A program made the position numbers and the translations under genes. The notes under the pieces are model-generated. The model was not told the origin of the DNA. It did not search any database and saw only the letters and a list, made by a program, of their open reading frames with translations. Source: Larix sibirica (lineage: Eukaryota > Streptophyta > Pinopsida > Pinales > Pinaceae). From it: a stretch of DNA of 11,646 nucleotides. The stretch covers positions 40,632-52,277 of the forward strand of contig NWUY0300004638.1 of the NCBI GenBank assembly GCA_004151065.3. Reading direction: 5' to 3'. Numbering within the stretch: position 1 is the first letter of the stretch; every line of letters begins with the position of its first letter. Shown piece by piece: positions 1-7,877 of the stretch.

Positions 1-209
1 TTAAATAAAATCTTATATTAAATTTTAATTTTAATTTTTTTGAATATATATATATATATATATATATAGATATAACACATGCAATCACTAGCTGAACTCT
101 CTACTAGATTTCAACGAGTTATTTCATCCTAAATACCATATCAGGGTATCCAAAGATGTTACCATATCATCTATTATACAAACATCTTTGGAGGGAGATA
201 AGACCATGA
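1..209. repeat. AT-rich stretch with (TA)n microsatellite
   Basis: An uninterrupted alternating AT run of about 25 bases covers roughly 44-68, inside a very AT-rich lead. A perfect 12-bp inverted repeat follows at 149-192 and is listed separately. A short ATG-started reading (79-132) of 17 codons is seen but cannot be supported as a gene. Confidence 0.8.
149..192. repeat. Perfect 12-bp inverted repeat with 20-nt loop
   Basis: The left arm at 149-160 reads TCCAAAGATGTT and the right arm at 181-192 reads AACATCTTTGGA, its exact reverse complement. They are separated by 20 AT-rich bases. The pairing does not extend past the arms. It could be a chance foldback, a small decayed inverted-repeat element or a hairpin in a transcript. 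No precursor-like longer stem is visible. Confidence 0.7.
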
Positions 210-503
210 GGATTTTCCTATACTTCATTAATTGGTCCACCTTACCAACCATCTCTCGTAGCTGGTGTTCAGACAACTTTCAGTTTTAAAAATGCTTCTG
301 AATCTGCAACACAGAAGGAAGAGAAATTTGTCTCTGGGAAAGAAATCGTGCTTACATTAAATGGTAAATAAAAAAATTGCAAGGGAAGGGTTCTAATCAA
401 GGTACAAAAACAACACTTTGAAAAATAGTCTTTCATGATACAACATAACTTTCATATTACAGGAGACTGCTATTTATATATGTTCAACCTCTTCAAGAGT
501 TGA
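210..503 (+). CDS. Possible terminal exons of an unrecognised + strand gene
   Basis: From 210 the + strand is open for 53 codons to a TAA at 369, with no ATG. The reading is polar and protein-like (around residues 30-50: K-E-E-K-F-V-S-G-K-E). A donor AATG|GTAAAT at 363/364 and an acceptor ATTACAG ending at 462 would join in phase 1 across a 99-nt intron to a short last exon at 463-503, ending in TGA at 501-503. The gene would converge on the lipase-like gene at 681. Against it: the length is within chance for AT-rich DNA, several acceptors are possible at the 5' side, and I do not recognise the protein. Confidence 0.25.
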
Positions 504-568
504 CTAGAATGAAATACAGTGCACTAAATACTGGCTAAGCTCTGTACCAGGTTTCGGATAATTGTTTT

Positions 569-574
569 TTTATT
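569..574 (-). terminator. Candidate poly(A) signal of the lipase-like gene
   Basis: The minus strand reads AATAAA here, about 107 nt past the TGA stop at 681-683. The distance and the AT-rich surroundings suit a plant 3' UTR. Plant poly(A) signals are degenerate, so this is only a candidate. Confidence 0.35.
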
Positions 575-680
575 ACATGCACAAATATTAACTGAGCGAT
601 AGAGTCATACTATATCACCCCGTTTAGTGATATCTCCAAACACATAATTATCATGAATACTTAGTAACGCTGGTCTAAGA

Positions 681-1331
681 TCATCTTCTATCATCGGATT
701 TAGGCAAGCCTTTTAAAACATCCCGTAAAGCATAATAATGGCTGTCACATTTATGGTCAGATAGCATTGTATCTGAAAGGACTATCCTACCAAAATGCTC
801 ATCTGGATAGCCTTTCCATAGGCTACAACTTTCTCTACCTCCTGTAGTTTTCTCACCTGCAATAGCAACACACCGGCCACGAATATGGAAGAGGGTTCCA
901 GGAGCAAATAATTCTTCCTGTGCAGTTTCAATTGGTTTTAGAGCCAATGTGTTTGGATCTCCTTTGTCCGAAGATAGTCCTGAGATGATTCTACTAGAAG
1001 TTACTTCAGATCCTCCACTTCCTTTTTTACTTTTATCACCTGTTTCTCAAGTCACAAGCACATCAAGGATCAAACTCAGTGAGATGAATAGCCTAAGTAT
1101 ATATATCAGAATACAAAATAACCAGCCTGAACTAGTAAGGAACTCCATTTTAAAATTTATGAATGTTTTGGAATAATCAATTTCTTCTTACCCAACTCAT
1201 TTGGACTGCTGCTTAATCTTGCATATGCAGCATACTTACGGGCTGCCTCTTGTGCAGATGACAGTGCCTGCATTGTATTTACTACAAGATCTGCAACACC
1301 CTTCCGCTCTTCACTCTCCAAGAGGCTTGTC
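681..1331 (-). CDS. Class-3 lipase-like protein, last two exons
   Basis: Two exons join cleanly on the minus strand. The penultimate exon is 1331..1192 (140 nt, acceptor TTTCTCCAG|G, donor TTGG|GTAAGA). The last exon is 1039..681 (359 nt, acceptor GAAACAG|GTGAT, stop TGA 683-681). The 152-nt intron at 1191..1040 splits a Gly codon (G|GT, phase 1). Together they give about 165 residues. The first exon looks helical and Ala-rich (SSAQEAARKYAAYARL). Next comes a Ser/Gly/Lys-rich linker. The tail holds LFAPGTLFHIRGR, then SLWKGYP..HF.RIVLS and SDHKCDSHYYALRDVLKGLP. From family knowledge this tail resembles the C-terminus of plant alpha/beta-hydrolase class-3 (Sn1-type) lipases. The catalytic GxSxG region is not in this piece or visible elsewhere in the window. 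The start of the gene is missing, so it is a partial gene or a 3' remnant; the intact frame and splice sites favour a gene that is or recently was functional. Confidence 0.75.
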
Positions 1332-2439
1332 CTGGAGAAATAAACAGATGATTGAGGAACTTGAACTGCCAGAAAGTTCAGCATCATTTCTCCATGTTCT
1401 TGATGATTATTTATTCCCATTTCTTTTGTTTTCCTTGATTTTCAGTTTGATGGGTTTTCTTTAGTTTTGAATTTTTTTTCTTCTAAATTTCTTTGTGATA
1501 TGACTGAGATGTGACATAGTGATGGAAGCTAGACCACACTATGTACCAGGATTATACTTTCATGGTGAACTTGAAAGTGCTATCATATGATAGGCTTGAT
1601 CATTCCCCTAACACTCTGAACATGCATGTAACTATCAGTCCCATGTAATTATTTTTGTTCGTTAAAGCAAAAGCAACTGCAAAGTTGAGATACTACTTCA
1701 TTAAATAGGAATGTGCCACATTTTTCTACCTACTTTAAAATGCAAGCACAATTGTCGGTATAGAATAAAAATATATATATGAAAAACTGAACGACAGATA
1801 AAATTATGCATATGAACATAACATGATGTAACAAGAAAAAACAGTCAAATATGGCCAAAAGTATATTTTCTGAGCTCACATGCTCTCAAGAAGCATTGGC
1901 ATTGCTTGGAGCACCATGACAATAACTATAAAAGTTTTGCAATCACTTTGGGACAGCTACTGAAAGAGGTGCTAACACACATAGGCAAGAATAAAGAAGA
2001 CAACTTTGTAATGAAACCCAACAAGCCTACTGACAGGATGCAGAAAGGCTAAATTGCCCTCTCAATCTAGCATTTATTGTGTAAATGTATGAACATTTTT
2101 TTAGGTCTCATCATCTTTACCTACCTTAGGGCATTGAACATCAGTAGAATTGAATTATCTTATCTTATCTAGAAGGACCAATCAATCATTGTACTAAAAT
2201 TAAAAGCAAAACATGGGATGCATGAATACATGCTGAGATTGTTAAAAGAGTCATGACTAGAGTTCATATGTCGGCAGTTTCAGGACTATGCTAAAACCTC
2301 AAAAGGGCTAATATAATCTTTATTTCTCCAAACTATTTGAATGGCATTGAAATTTCAAGGATCATGGTGCACACTCTTGGCATTTATAAATTAAACCTGA
2401 CTTCTGGTGAAAGAAATATTGTGGACTCCACTCACCCAT
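1332..2439. other. Non-coding stretch, intron or spacer
   Basis: The phase-2 acceptor of the lipase-like exon lies at its low edge (TTTATTTCTCCAG, minus strand), so at least the first part should be intron. I see no lipase exon here. The + strand is open for 76 codons at 1822-2052 (no ATG, unrecognised). That length is expected by chance in DNA this AT-rich, so it is not called. The high edge merges into the decayed end of the copia RNase H region. Confidence 0.5.
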
Positions 2440-2760
2440 TGTGGAGTTTCCACTAGTCAGATAGCAGTACAACCAAACAACCTCCTTACATGCATGAGTA
2501 GCTTTCATGTATTAAGCCTCAGTAGTCGACAGTGCAACGACCGACTGTCTCCTACACATCCAATTAACTACTCCACCGAATAACTTGAAAACACATCCAT
2601 TGGTCGACCGTCTACGGACGAGATCTCTAGCCTAGTCAGAGTTGACAAAACCATGTACATTTATTTCCTTGTTTTTCTCAGGTTCCCCATGATAGCAGAT
2701 TGCATAATCCATCGTGCCACGCAGGTACCTGAATACTTTCTTGACTACAGTCCAATTCTC
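2440..2760 (-). pseudogene. Copia RNase H remnant
   Basis: After a frameshift at about 2761, the reading continues in a third frame with YAICYHGEPEK, VHGFVNSD, RRRSTNGCVFKLFGG and SVVALSTTEA. A TAG (2632-2634) stands just after VNSD where these proteins usually have Trp. A TAA (2512-2514) replaces the Glu that normally follows STTEA and is a conserved acidic residue of the domain. Recognisable similarity fades near 2440, well before a normal RNase H end. Confidence 0.85.
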
Positions 2761-3862
2761 CTTCCAGGTGTCGACATGTACTTGCTCAATACTCCCATTG
2801 CATGGGAAATATCCAGTTGAGTACAGACCATAGCATACATCAGACTACCTACAACCCTAGCATAGGGCACATGAGACATGTACTGTATTTCTTCTTGTGT
2901 CTTAGGACATTGTTCGACAGTTAATTTAACTCCCACGGGAATAGGGACCTTGACTGATTTGCACTCCTGCATGTTGAAGCGTTCCAAAATTGTCTCAACA
3001 TATTTATTCTGATTTAACCAGAGCCTTCTACTTGTTCAATCTCTTTTTATTTCCATTCCAAGAATGAAATTTGTTGCACCGAGATCCTTCATGTCGAACT
3101 CGAAGGATAGTTGCAGTTTTACCTCCTTTATTAGATCCATGTTATTTTCGACCAACAACATGTCGTCAACATACAAAACTACATATATAAAGTGATCATC
3201 GACTTTCTTTCCATACACATAGTGATCAGCTTGACTTCTCACAAACCCCAGATGTTGGATATATATATCAAACTTTTGATTCTACATCCTGGGTGATTGT
3301 TTTAGACCGTAGAGAGACTTCTTGATCTTGCAAACCAGCTTCTTTTCTCCTTCCACTGTAAAACCTTCAGGATGCTTCATATAAATTTCTTCTTCAAGGT
3401 CACCATGAAGAAATGCTATCTTTACATCCATTTGTTCTATCTCAAGATCAAATGTTGTAACTAAAGACATCGGTACCCTAATGGAAGTCAACTTAGAAAT
3501 AGGAAAGACAATCTTGCCAAAGTTGACTCCTTGGACTTGGGAATATCCCGTTGCTGCCTATCGAGCCTTGTGCTTCTCAACTTGTCCTATTGCATTTACC
3601 TTTTTCTTGAACACCCACTTACTGCCGATGAGTATCCTTCCATTTGGTAATGCAACTAGATCCCATGTTTCATTATTTCTCAAGGATTCCATTTACTCTT
3701 CCATGGCCCTTTTCCAGAGTTTACCCTTTGTCGAGTCAATTGCATCCTTTACAGACCTGGGATCATCTTCTATGGCAGATAATGCAAAAGCAGAGCGAAA
3801 GTCGAACGCAAAAGCAGAGCGAAAGTCGAGTGGACTATACCTTTCAGGTTGTTTCCTTGCTC
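2761..3862 (-). pseudogene. Copia reverse transcriptase remnant
   Basis: One reading frame covers the whole domain and is broken only by stops at 3693-3695, 3558-3560, 3282-3284 and 3036-3038. Seen in order: a linker AIEDDPRSVKDAID, LWKRAMEE, GSKWVFKKK, SIRVPMSLVTTFD with the first catalytic Asp region QMDVKIAFLHGDL, YGLKQSPR, then YVDDMLLVE with the catalytic Asp pair intact, DMKDLGATNFILGMEI, and finally SHVPYARVVGSLMYAM and LSKYMSTPGR. The TGA at 3036-3038 sits where an Arg codon is common, which fits CGA to TGA decay of methylated DNA. The TAG at 3282-3284 sits at a usual Trp. The frame is otherwise well kept, so the element is moderately old. Confidence 0.9.
3781..3828 (-). repeat. 24-bp tandem duplication inside copia pol
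   Basis: Two adjacent 24-bp units (3781-3804 and 3805-3828) match at 23 of 24 positions, differing only at T3783/C3807. In the pol frame this duplicates eight residues (D-F-R-S-A-F-A plus one) just before the reverse transcriptase domain. The length is a multiple of three, so the frame is kept. Confidence 0.95.
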
Positions 3863-4195
3863 GCCAGACCTCTTGACGACCGGAGTCTGGTGTTCCACCT
3901 CTTCACTTGATTCAATCGACTCACTTAAATCTAGTTTTTCGTCATTCATTTCAAACTCTTGCTTTTCCGATTCCGTTTCTCTTTTAACCTCTTCATCACT
4001 GGAAGTACCTCCGACTTCCCTGAAGATTACATCTCTATTATAAACAACCTTCCTTGTGACCGGATTCCACAACTTAAACCCTTTCACTCCATCCTTATAC
4101 ACAATGAAGATGCATTTCTCCAACTTGTTGTCGAGTTTGCTTCTTTTCTCCTTTGGGATATGCATAAAGGCATTGTTGTCACATACATAGTAGTC
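3863..4195 (-). pseudogene. Copia integrase C-terminal part and acidic linker
   Basis: This is the frame before the shift at about 3862. It starts near CDNNAFMHIPKEKRSKLD, passes KCIFIVYKDGVKGFKLWNPV and VVYNRDVIFREVGG, then an acidic run rich in Glu and Ser. This is the usual layout between integrase and reverse transcriptase in plant copia elements. Similarity stops abruptly at about 4185-4195 although the frame stays open to 4345; the residues beyond do not resemble integrase, so this is a break in the element. The integrase core with its catalytic residues is absent. Confidence 0.85.
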
Positions 4196-4410
4196 GGGGT
4201 TACCATGATTACAGACCAGTTTGAGTATATTTTTGAGCCAGTCCTTGATGCCGGAAAGATGACCCAAGAGAACCTCCTGGCTGAATGCCAAGGGACTATG
4301 CCATGGAAATGCTTGAAGAGGATGGAAGATGCAAGCTAGCTCCACCTCTTCTCCAAGCTAGGCAACATGTACTTATCACACACTTGCAACAATACCCGTG
4401 AGATCTGGTA
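4196..4410 (+). pseudogene. Unrecognised exon-like reading beside the copia break
   Basis: The + strand is open from before 4196, with one TAG at 4337-4339. The same frame then stays open through LHLFSKLGNMYLSHTCNN to TREIW, directly followed by TAATACA, which gives a possible donor CTG|GTAATA near 4408. Residues before the TAG include ITDQFEYIFEPVLDAGKM and TMPWKCLKRMEDAS. The mixture of charged residues, Trp and Cys looks like real protein, and the reading begins where copia similarity ends. It may be a host exon or another element's ORF, now broken by the TAG. I do not recognise the family; a chance reading is possible because the opposite strand is open here too. Confidence 0.25.
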
Positions 4411-4910
4411 ATACACATGTAAGAGACTAAAACAACAAGGTTATAAACTTATAAAACTTATTCGATTTGCATCTCTAACATACATAAACAAAAGAACTAA
4501 GTAAGTAATCTAACTTACAAGCTCTTTCCTATTTGACTGGTAGCAATCTTACCAAGGGAAGATTCACAAAAGAAACATTAGAAGCAAGACAAAGAACAAG
4601 CACAGATTACCTCAGTAAAATATGGAAATACTCATCCACACAATGAAGCATGACACCATTTAGCCTCCAAAGTCCTTTTATTCCAAGCAAAAATAATGCA
4701 AACAATTACAACTAGCAAGCCATCTTTCCAAAGCTCTAACTAGCTTGAATGAGAGGCAAGGCATTTCTTTTATAGCAAAAATGAGCCCGGGGGTGCAAAT
4801 CCCAAGGGAGAGGCACATTTCCTGACTGATTGCTCACTAAGGGATAATGGGAGTTAGCTTGAAGTGTTTAAGCAATTTGAGGGATTGAGGTGGAGTTAAA
4901 CTCCATAGAA
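4411..4910. other. Unassigned spacer, probably repeat-derived
   Basis: No supported gene. The sequence is AT-rich to about 4760, then becomes more mixed with short purine-rich words such as GAGAGGCA (4751 and 4808 areas). It could be an untranslated part of the reading at 4196-4410 or old LTR sequence. No boundary pair TG..CA or primer site could be fixed. Confidence 0.4.
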
Positions 4911-4995
4911 ATGTGCCACCTCTCAATAGGTAGGCGCACCCTCTCAAGAGATGCGCCCTCATCCTCCTTGAGATTGCGCCACCTCTCTATGAGAG
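4911..4995. repeat. Degenerate minisatellite of about four 20-23-bp units
   Basis: Units at about 4911-4930, 4931-4950, 4951-4972 and 4973-4995 share the core GCGCC/GTGCC followed by CCTCTC and AAGAG/GAGAG. Each carries a small self-complementary CTCTC..GAGAG motif. An ORF of 72 codons on the + strand overlaps this but is not supported as a gene. Confidence 0.55.
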
Positions 4996-5667
4996 GCTCA
5001 ACTATCAAATCCCATCCTCAGTTTAGTTGCAATCAACAACCATTTAACTTGCAACCACTGCCAATCTGTCTTCAACATGTTTCCTCGAAATTAGGGATGT
5101 CAATTTAGACTTTATTATGTCTTTTTTGGCCATTTATTTTGTCTTTTTAGCCTTTTTCGAGAGGAAATCAAATTTAGTGATAAATAATCACTAATTTTCT
5201 CTCAAAAGTGGGTTTGGGGGTTAAGTGGGTACTTTGGGTTAGAAAACGAGCACCCCCATGGCCAATTCCACCTCTCAACACAACTTTTATGACTTTTTTT
5301 TATTTTTACATGAAAAATCTGCCCGTTTTTATGGGAAAATTTTGTATTAGCGAAAAAATGAAAAAACCTAGGGGGGACTTAGCACATGTTCATATGACTC
5401 AAAAACAGTGCCTAGCATAGTAGTATACATTGACACTCAAACTTTAATGATATCCTAAGGCCTAACCACCACGACAACTACTCCAGCTTTGGAGGATCGA
5501 GTGAAAAACTTGGAAATTATAGGTCGCTAAAGAGCAACCTATAATTAACAAGAAAAAAAATGCTCTAGAGTAGTCGGATTGATGTCTAAGTCCTAGGAAA
5601 GCCAAGTCTGTTACATAAGTTCATCATGCTATGACATTTTATTACAATTCCCCGAAGGGGGTATGAN
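4996..5667. other. Spacer with hairpin and possible retroelement remnant
   Basis: It holds poly-T and poly-A rich runs, a hairpin at 5170-5199 and a GGGGGTTAAGTGGGTAC-type G-rich patch at about 5215-5240. At 5471-5520 the + strand reads T-T-T-P-A-L-E-D-R-V-K-N-L-E before a stop, which loosely recalls the coiled start of some plant gag proteins. That is too short to call. Confidence 0.35.
5170..5199. repeat. Hairpin, ATTTAGTGAT / ATCACTAATTT
   Basis: TTAGTGAT (5174-5181) pairs with ATCACTAA (5187-5194) around a short AT loop. The outer GAGAG (5159-5163) and CTCTC (about 5198-5202) could also pair with bulges. It lies in non-coding DNA. Confidence 0.55.
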
Positions 5668-5701
5668 ATATATAATTTTATATATATATATATATATATA
5701 A
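5667..5701. repeat. (TA)n microsatellite with an undetermined base
   Basis: A single N stands at 5667, followed by TA-rich sequence and an unbroken TA run at about 5680-5701. The N beside the repeat suggests a sequencing or assembly ambiguity, so the repeat length should not be trusted. Confidence 0.9.
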
Positions 5702-5800
5702 CGTGTCCTCCGTCTCCTAATCCTAGGGGTCGCTGTGTCCGTGTCGGACACTCATATTCCCGTGTCCTGTGTCCTCGTGTCAGGGGACTTAGTTTATAAC
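5702..5800. repeat. GTGTCC-rich repeat patch with stem-loop
   Basis: The word GTGTCC or a close variant recurs several times (5703, 5735, 5773, 5780 areas). A 7-bp perfect stem GTGTCCG / CGGACAC (5735-5741 and 5745-5751) closes a 3-nt loop. GC content is well above the surroundings. Similar GTGTCGGACAC words are common in plant repeat DNA, which is the only clue to origin. Confidence 0.5.
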
Positions 5801-7567
5801 ATATTAATATTAATAGGCCAATAATGTAGCACTCAACCTAAGGTTTGGGTTTAATTAATCAACAATAAAAATATCCCAAACCACTTCGGCATGTTCACAC
5901 ATATAAATGGTGACATAATGAAATATGACAAATGAAAGGTTAATTATGAAAGAAAACCTATATGAATATGGATGGCATGATTCATGTACCCTCTAGAAAT
6001 GGGGATATGATGGAATATGAGTGTGATATGGTTATATGAGGGTATAAAGTGGAAATTTAATGAAATGACGAAGTCACCTAGGTACAACAATAGAAAGATG
6101 ATCAAAGCGGAGTGATATCAAGGAAAAACATTAGGAAAGTACACCACCATGAGGACACAAACAACCAAGACCAAGATATGAACCCACCATGCAACAAGCA
6201 AGTGAAAGTAGTGTCTAGAACATCATGAGCAAGGGAAATAATAAGATCTCCCCAACAATGATCAACTAAAGAAAAGTTCATCCAACAAGATGAATATACA
6301 TGATATGTAGCTGAAGCAACCCCACCAAAGATCTCCTCTTCAAAAATGTTGAAGAGGAGAAAAGTCTTCATGAATATATATATGCCCCCAAGTCCATCCA
6401 GTGCTCCAAATGTACCAGCTATCAATCACATCAATGTGATGAAAATCGCAATGTGAAACCTCATACAATATGACGTGTGACAACACCTATGTGTTCACGA
6501 TTAACACACTTGCGCAGAGACACATGCATATTTGTAACAAGCTTCAGTAATTCAGATTTTAGCCCATTAATCTAGAGATTGATGCATAGGTTAAAGACTT
6601 CCAAAGCTAAGCTTGGTCACACCTACAAGTTTTTGTATTAAGTGAGGAACAAAAGCAACTAACTACCTTTCAAATAGGTTGCACCCAAATTTCCTAAAAC
6701 GAGGCTACTAATGCTACAACTCACATATACAACAAAAAAATAGGAAACAAAAATTTAGCACATGAGTTGTCATTAAGCTCACCGACCATATAGATGATGA
6801 AAGGAAATTACAAATGAAGCAAGACTTCCAAGTTGCATTACATGGGGTGTTTTGAAATATAGACAAGTAGACAATATATAGGTGACCTAAGATTGGTTGG
6901 AAAACTTTATATAGGTCATCAACTAAGAACAACAATGAAATTATTATGGGCTCTTGATGATGCTTTGATGTGATTTTATGCATTAAAGCCAAACAAGTTG
7001 TTTATCACTTGAACATTTTACATAATTAATAGATTCTGGTTTGTATAAGAAGATTGATAGCTACTTTTTTATGATTTCACCCTTGTGTACAAATATGTTT
7101 GTCATGACGAAGTTTAACTTGCAAAGGAAGGTTGGCTATTTCATATAGATTCACTACATATCAATCAAGGTAGCCATGGTGAATGGCTGCACCATTTCTA
7201 AAATCTGCATACGGGAGTGTGTGCAAAAGGGTGTACTACTTATATACTTATAAACGTGTGTTCAAATAGACACTATATAAAATAAAAATACAGTAAAAAA
7301 TTTCATTTTCATTTTATTTGGGGGTGATCCCCAACTCTAGGTCCAATTACAAGTGTCAACTATTTATCATCATATATAACTTTGGAATCGCTTAACAAGC
7401 TACTATAAATTTTACAATATGATCACATCTAAATTTCATGGAGTTCTCAAAATTTTATCTAAAGAAAACTACCATATTGAATGGTAAACGTTTTCTAAAA
7501 CGATTAAATGTTTATATTTCTTCAATTATTTGTAAAGCAATAAACATAAAGGTAAAATATCATATAC
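5801..7567. other. Long AT-rich spacer, no supported gene
   Basis: Readings of about 107 codons (6425..6102) and 92 codons (6992..6714) are open on the minus strand. Both are hydrophobic Phe/Trp/Cys/Ile-rich strings of the kind produced by purine-rich DNA read on its complement, and they match no family I know. A perfect hairpin lies at 6332-6360. The stretch 7020-7560 holds downstream intron sequence of the exons at 7568-7877 but no further exon I could recognise. Confidence 0.5.
6332..6360. repeat. Perfect 12-bp stem, 5-nt loop
   Basis: TCTCCTCTTCAA (6332-6343) and TTGAAGAGGAGA (6349-6360) are exact reverse complements around the loop AAATG. Pairing does not extend outward. It is too short for a typical plant microRNA precursor and there is no following T-run on either strand to make it a terminator-like site. 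Confidence 0.8.
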
Positions 7568-7877
7568 CTCAAAAGCATCTGAAGTAGAAAGAGTTGCATT
7601 ATTGAGTGCTTGAAAAATCCCCTCCAACACAATAGGTAGTTGGGAGGACAAAACATGCAATTCAAATTGTGGACCAAGAATGCCTTCCATTCCTGATTTA
7701 CACATCTCCTGTAGCTCCAATACAAATGGATTTGAAAGAAATTATATTAAAACTAGCAAAAAGGAAGTATGTTAATCAAAATAGTTAAAACATTACGAGT
7801 ACAGGAGTTGCTTACCTTAGAATTTGTGCATCTTACAAGCTCTACTAGAGAAAGAAGAATCTCAATTGCCATTGCCT
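7568..7877 (-). CDS. Two exons of an unrecognised helical (HEAT-like?) protein
   Basis: Exon A, 7877..7816 (62 nt): acceptor TTGTTTATAG|AG, donor TCTAAG|GTAAGC. It reads AMAIEILLSLVELVRCTNSK. Exon B, 7708..7568 (141 nt): acceptor CTACAG|GAG (or 6 nt earlier at 7714), donor TTTGAG|GTATAT. It reads GMEGILGPQFELHVLSSQL, then PIVLEGIFQALNNATL and STSDAFE. The intron of 101-107 nt is phase 0 and both sides stay in frame. The Leu/Ile spacing suggests amphipathic helices like HEAT or armadillo repeats. This is seen in the sequence; no family is claimed. Further exons on both sides are expected but were not found. It shares its strand with the lipase-like exons 6 kb away but does not look like lipase. 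It is therefore a separate gene, a nested gene or a stray fragment. Confidence 0.5.

Larger units (their letters stand above)
2440..4195 (-). mobile_element. Ty1/copia pol fragment, degenerate
   Basis: Read on the minus strand from 4195 down: end of integrase (HIPKEKRSKLD, then KCIFIVYKDGVKGFKLWNP and a YNRDVIF motif); an acidic Ser/Glu-rich linker; the start of reverse transcriptase with SKWVFKKK; the core with QMDVKIAFLHGDLEEEIYMK and YGLKQSPR; the catalytic YVDD box near 3170; and RNase H with RRRST, VVALSTTEA and THACKEV. This order (integrase before reverse transcriptase) defines copia rather than gypsy. In-frame stops lie at 3693-3695, 3558-3560, 3282-3284, 3036-3038, 2632-2634 and 2512-2514, with frameshifts near 3862 and 2761. 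Several stops fall at positions that are normally Trp, Glu or Arg codons. No LTR, primer site, gag, protease or integrase core is attached, so both ends are lost. The fragment cannot encode a working polymerase. It shares its strand with the lipase-like gene and may sit in an intron of it. Confidence 0.93.

Noticed and set aside
949-1176. 75-codon + strand ORF
   Set aside because: It is opposite the lipase-like exon and its intron. The minus strand has family-like residues and matching splice phases, so this is a shadow.
1201-1464. 87-codon + strand ORF
   Set aside because: It is the antisense of the penultimate lipase-like exon and of the adjoining intron.
1822-2052. 76-codon + strand open frame without ATG
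   Set aside because: A rough stop-frequency estimate for such AT-rich DNA predicts several frames this long in the window by chance.
3481-3910. 131- and 88-codon + strand ORFs
   Set aside because: Both are antisense to the copia reverse transcriptase and linker, which are clear on the minus strand.
3849-4195. + strand ORFs over the integrase C-terminal part
   Set aside because: They are shadows of the Glu/Ser-rich minus-strand linker (Ser/Phe-rich on +). Only the part past 4195 is kept as a separate low-confidence reading.
4890-5420. Two + strand ORFs of 70-72 codons
   Set aside because: One lies over a degenerate minisatellite, the other over T- and A-rich spacer. No motif, no splice context.
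6102-6992. Two long hydrophobic minus-strand ORFs that look like membrane proteins
   Set aside because: Their composition follows from purine-rich DNA read on the complement. Hydrophobic runs lack charged loop patterning, and there are no homolog-like motifs or splice context.
7522-7725. 67-codon minus-strand ORF overlapping exon B in another frame
   Set aside because: The frame that fits both splice sites and continues exon A in phase is the other one.
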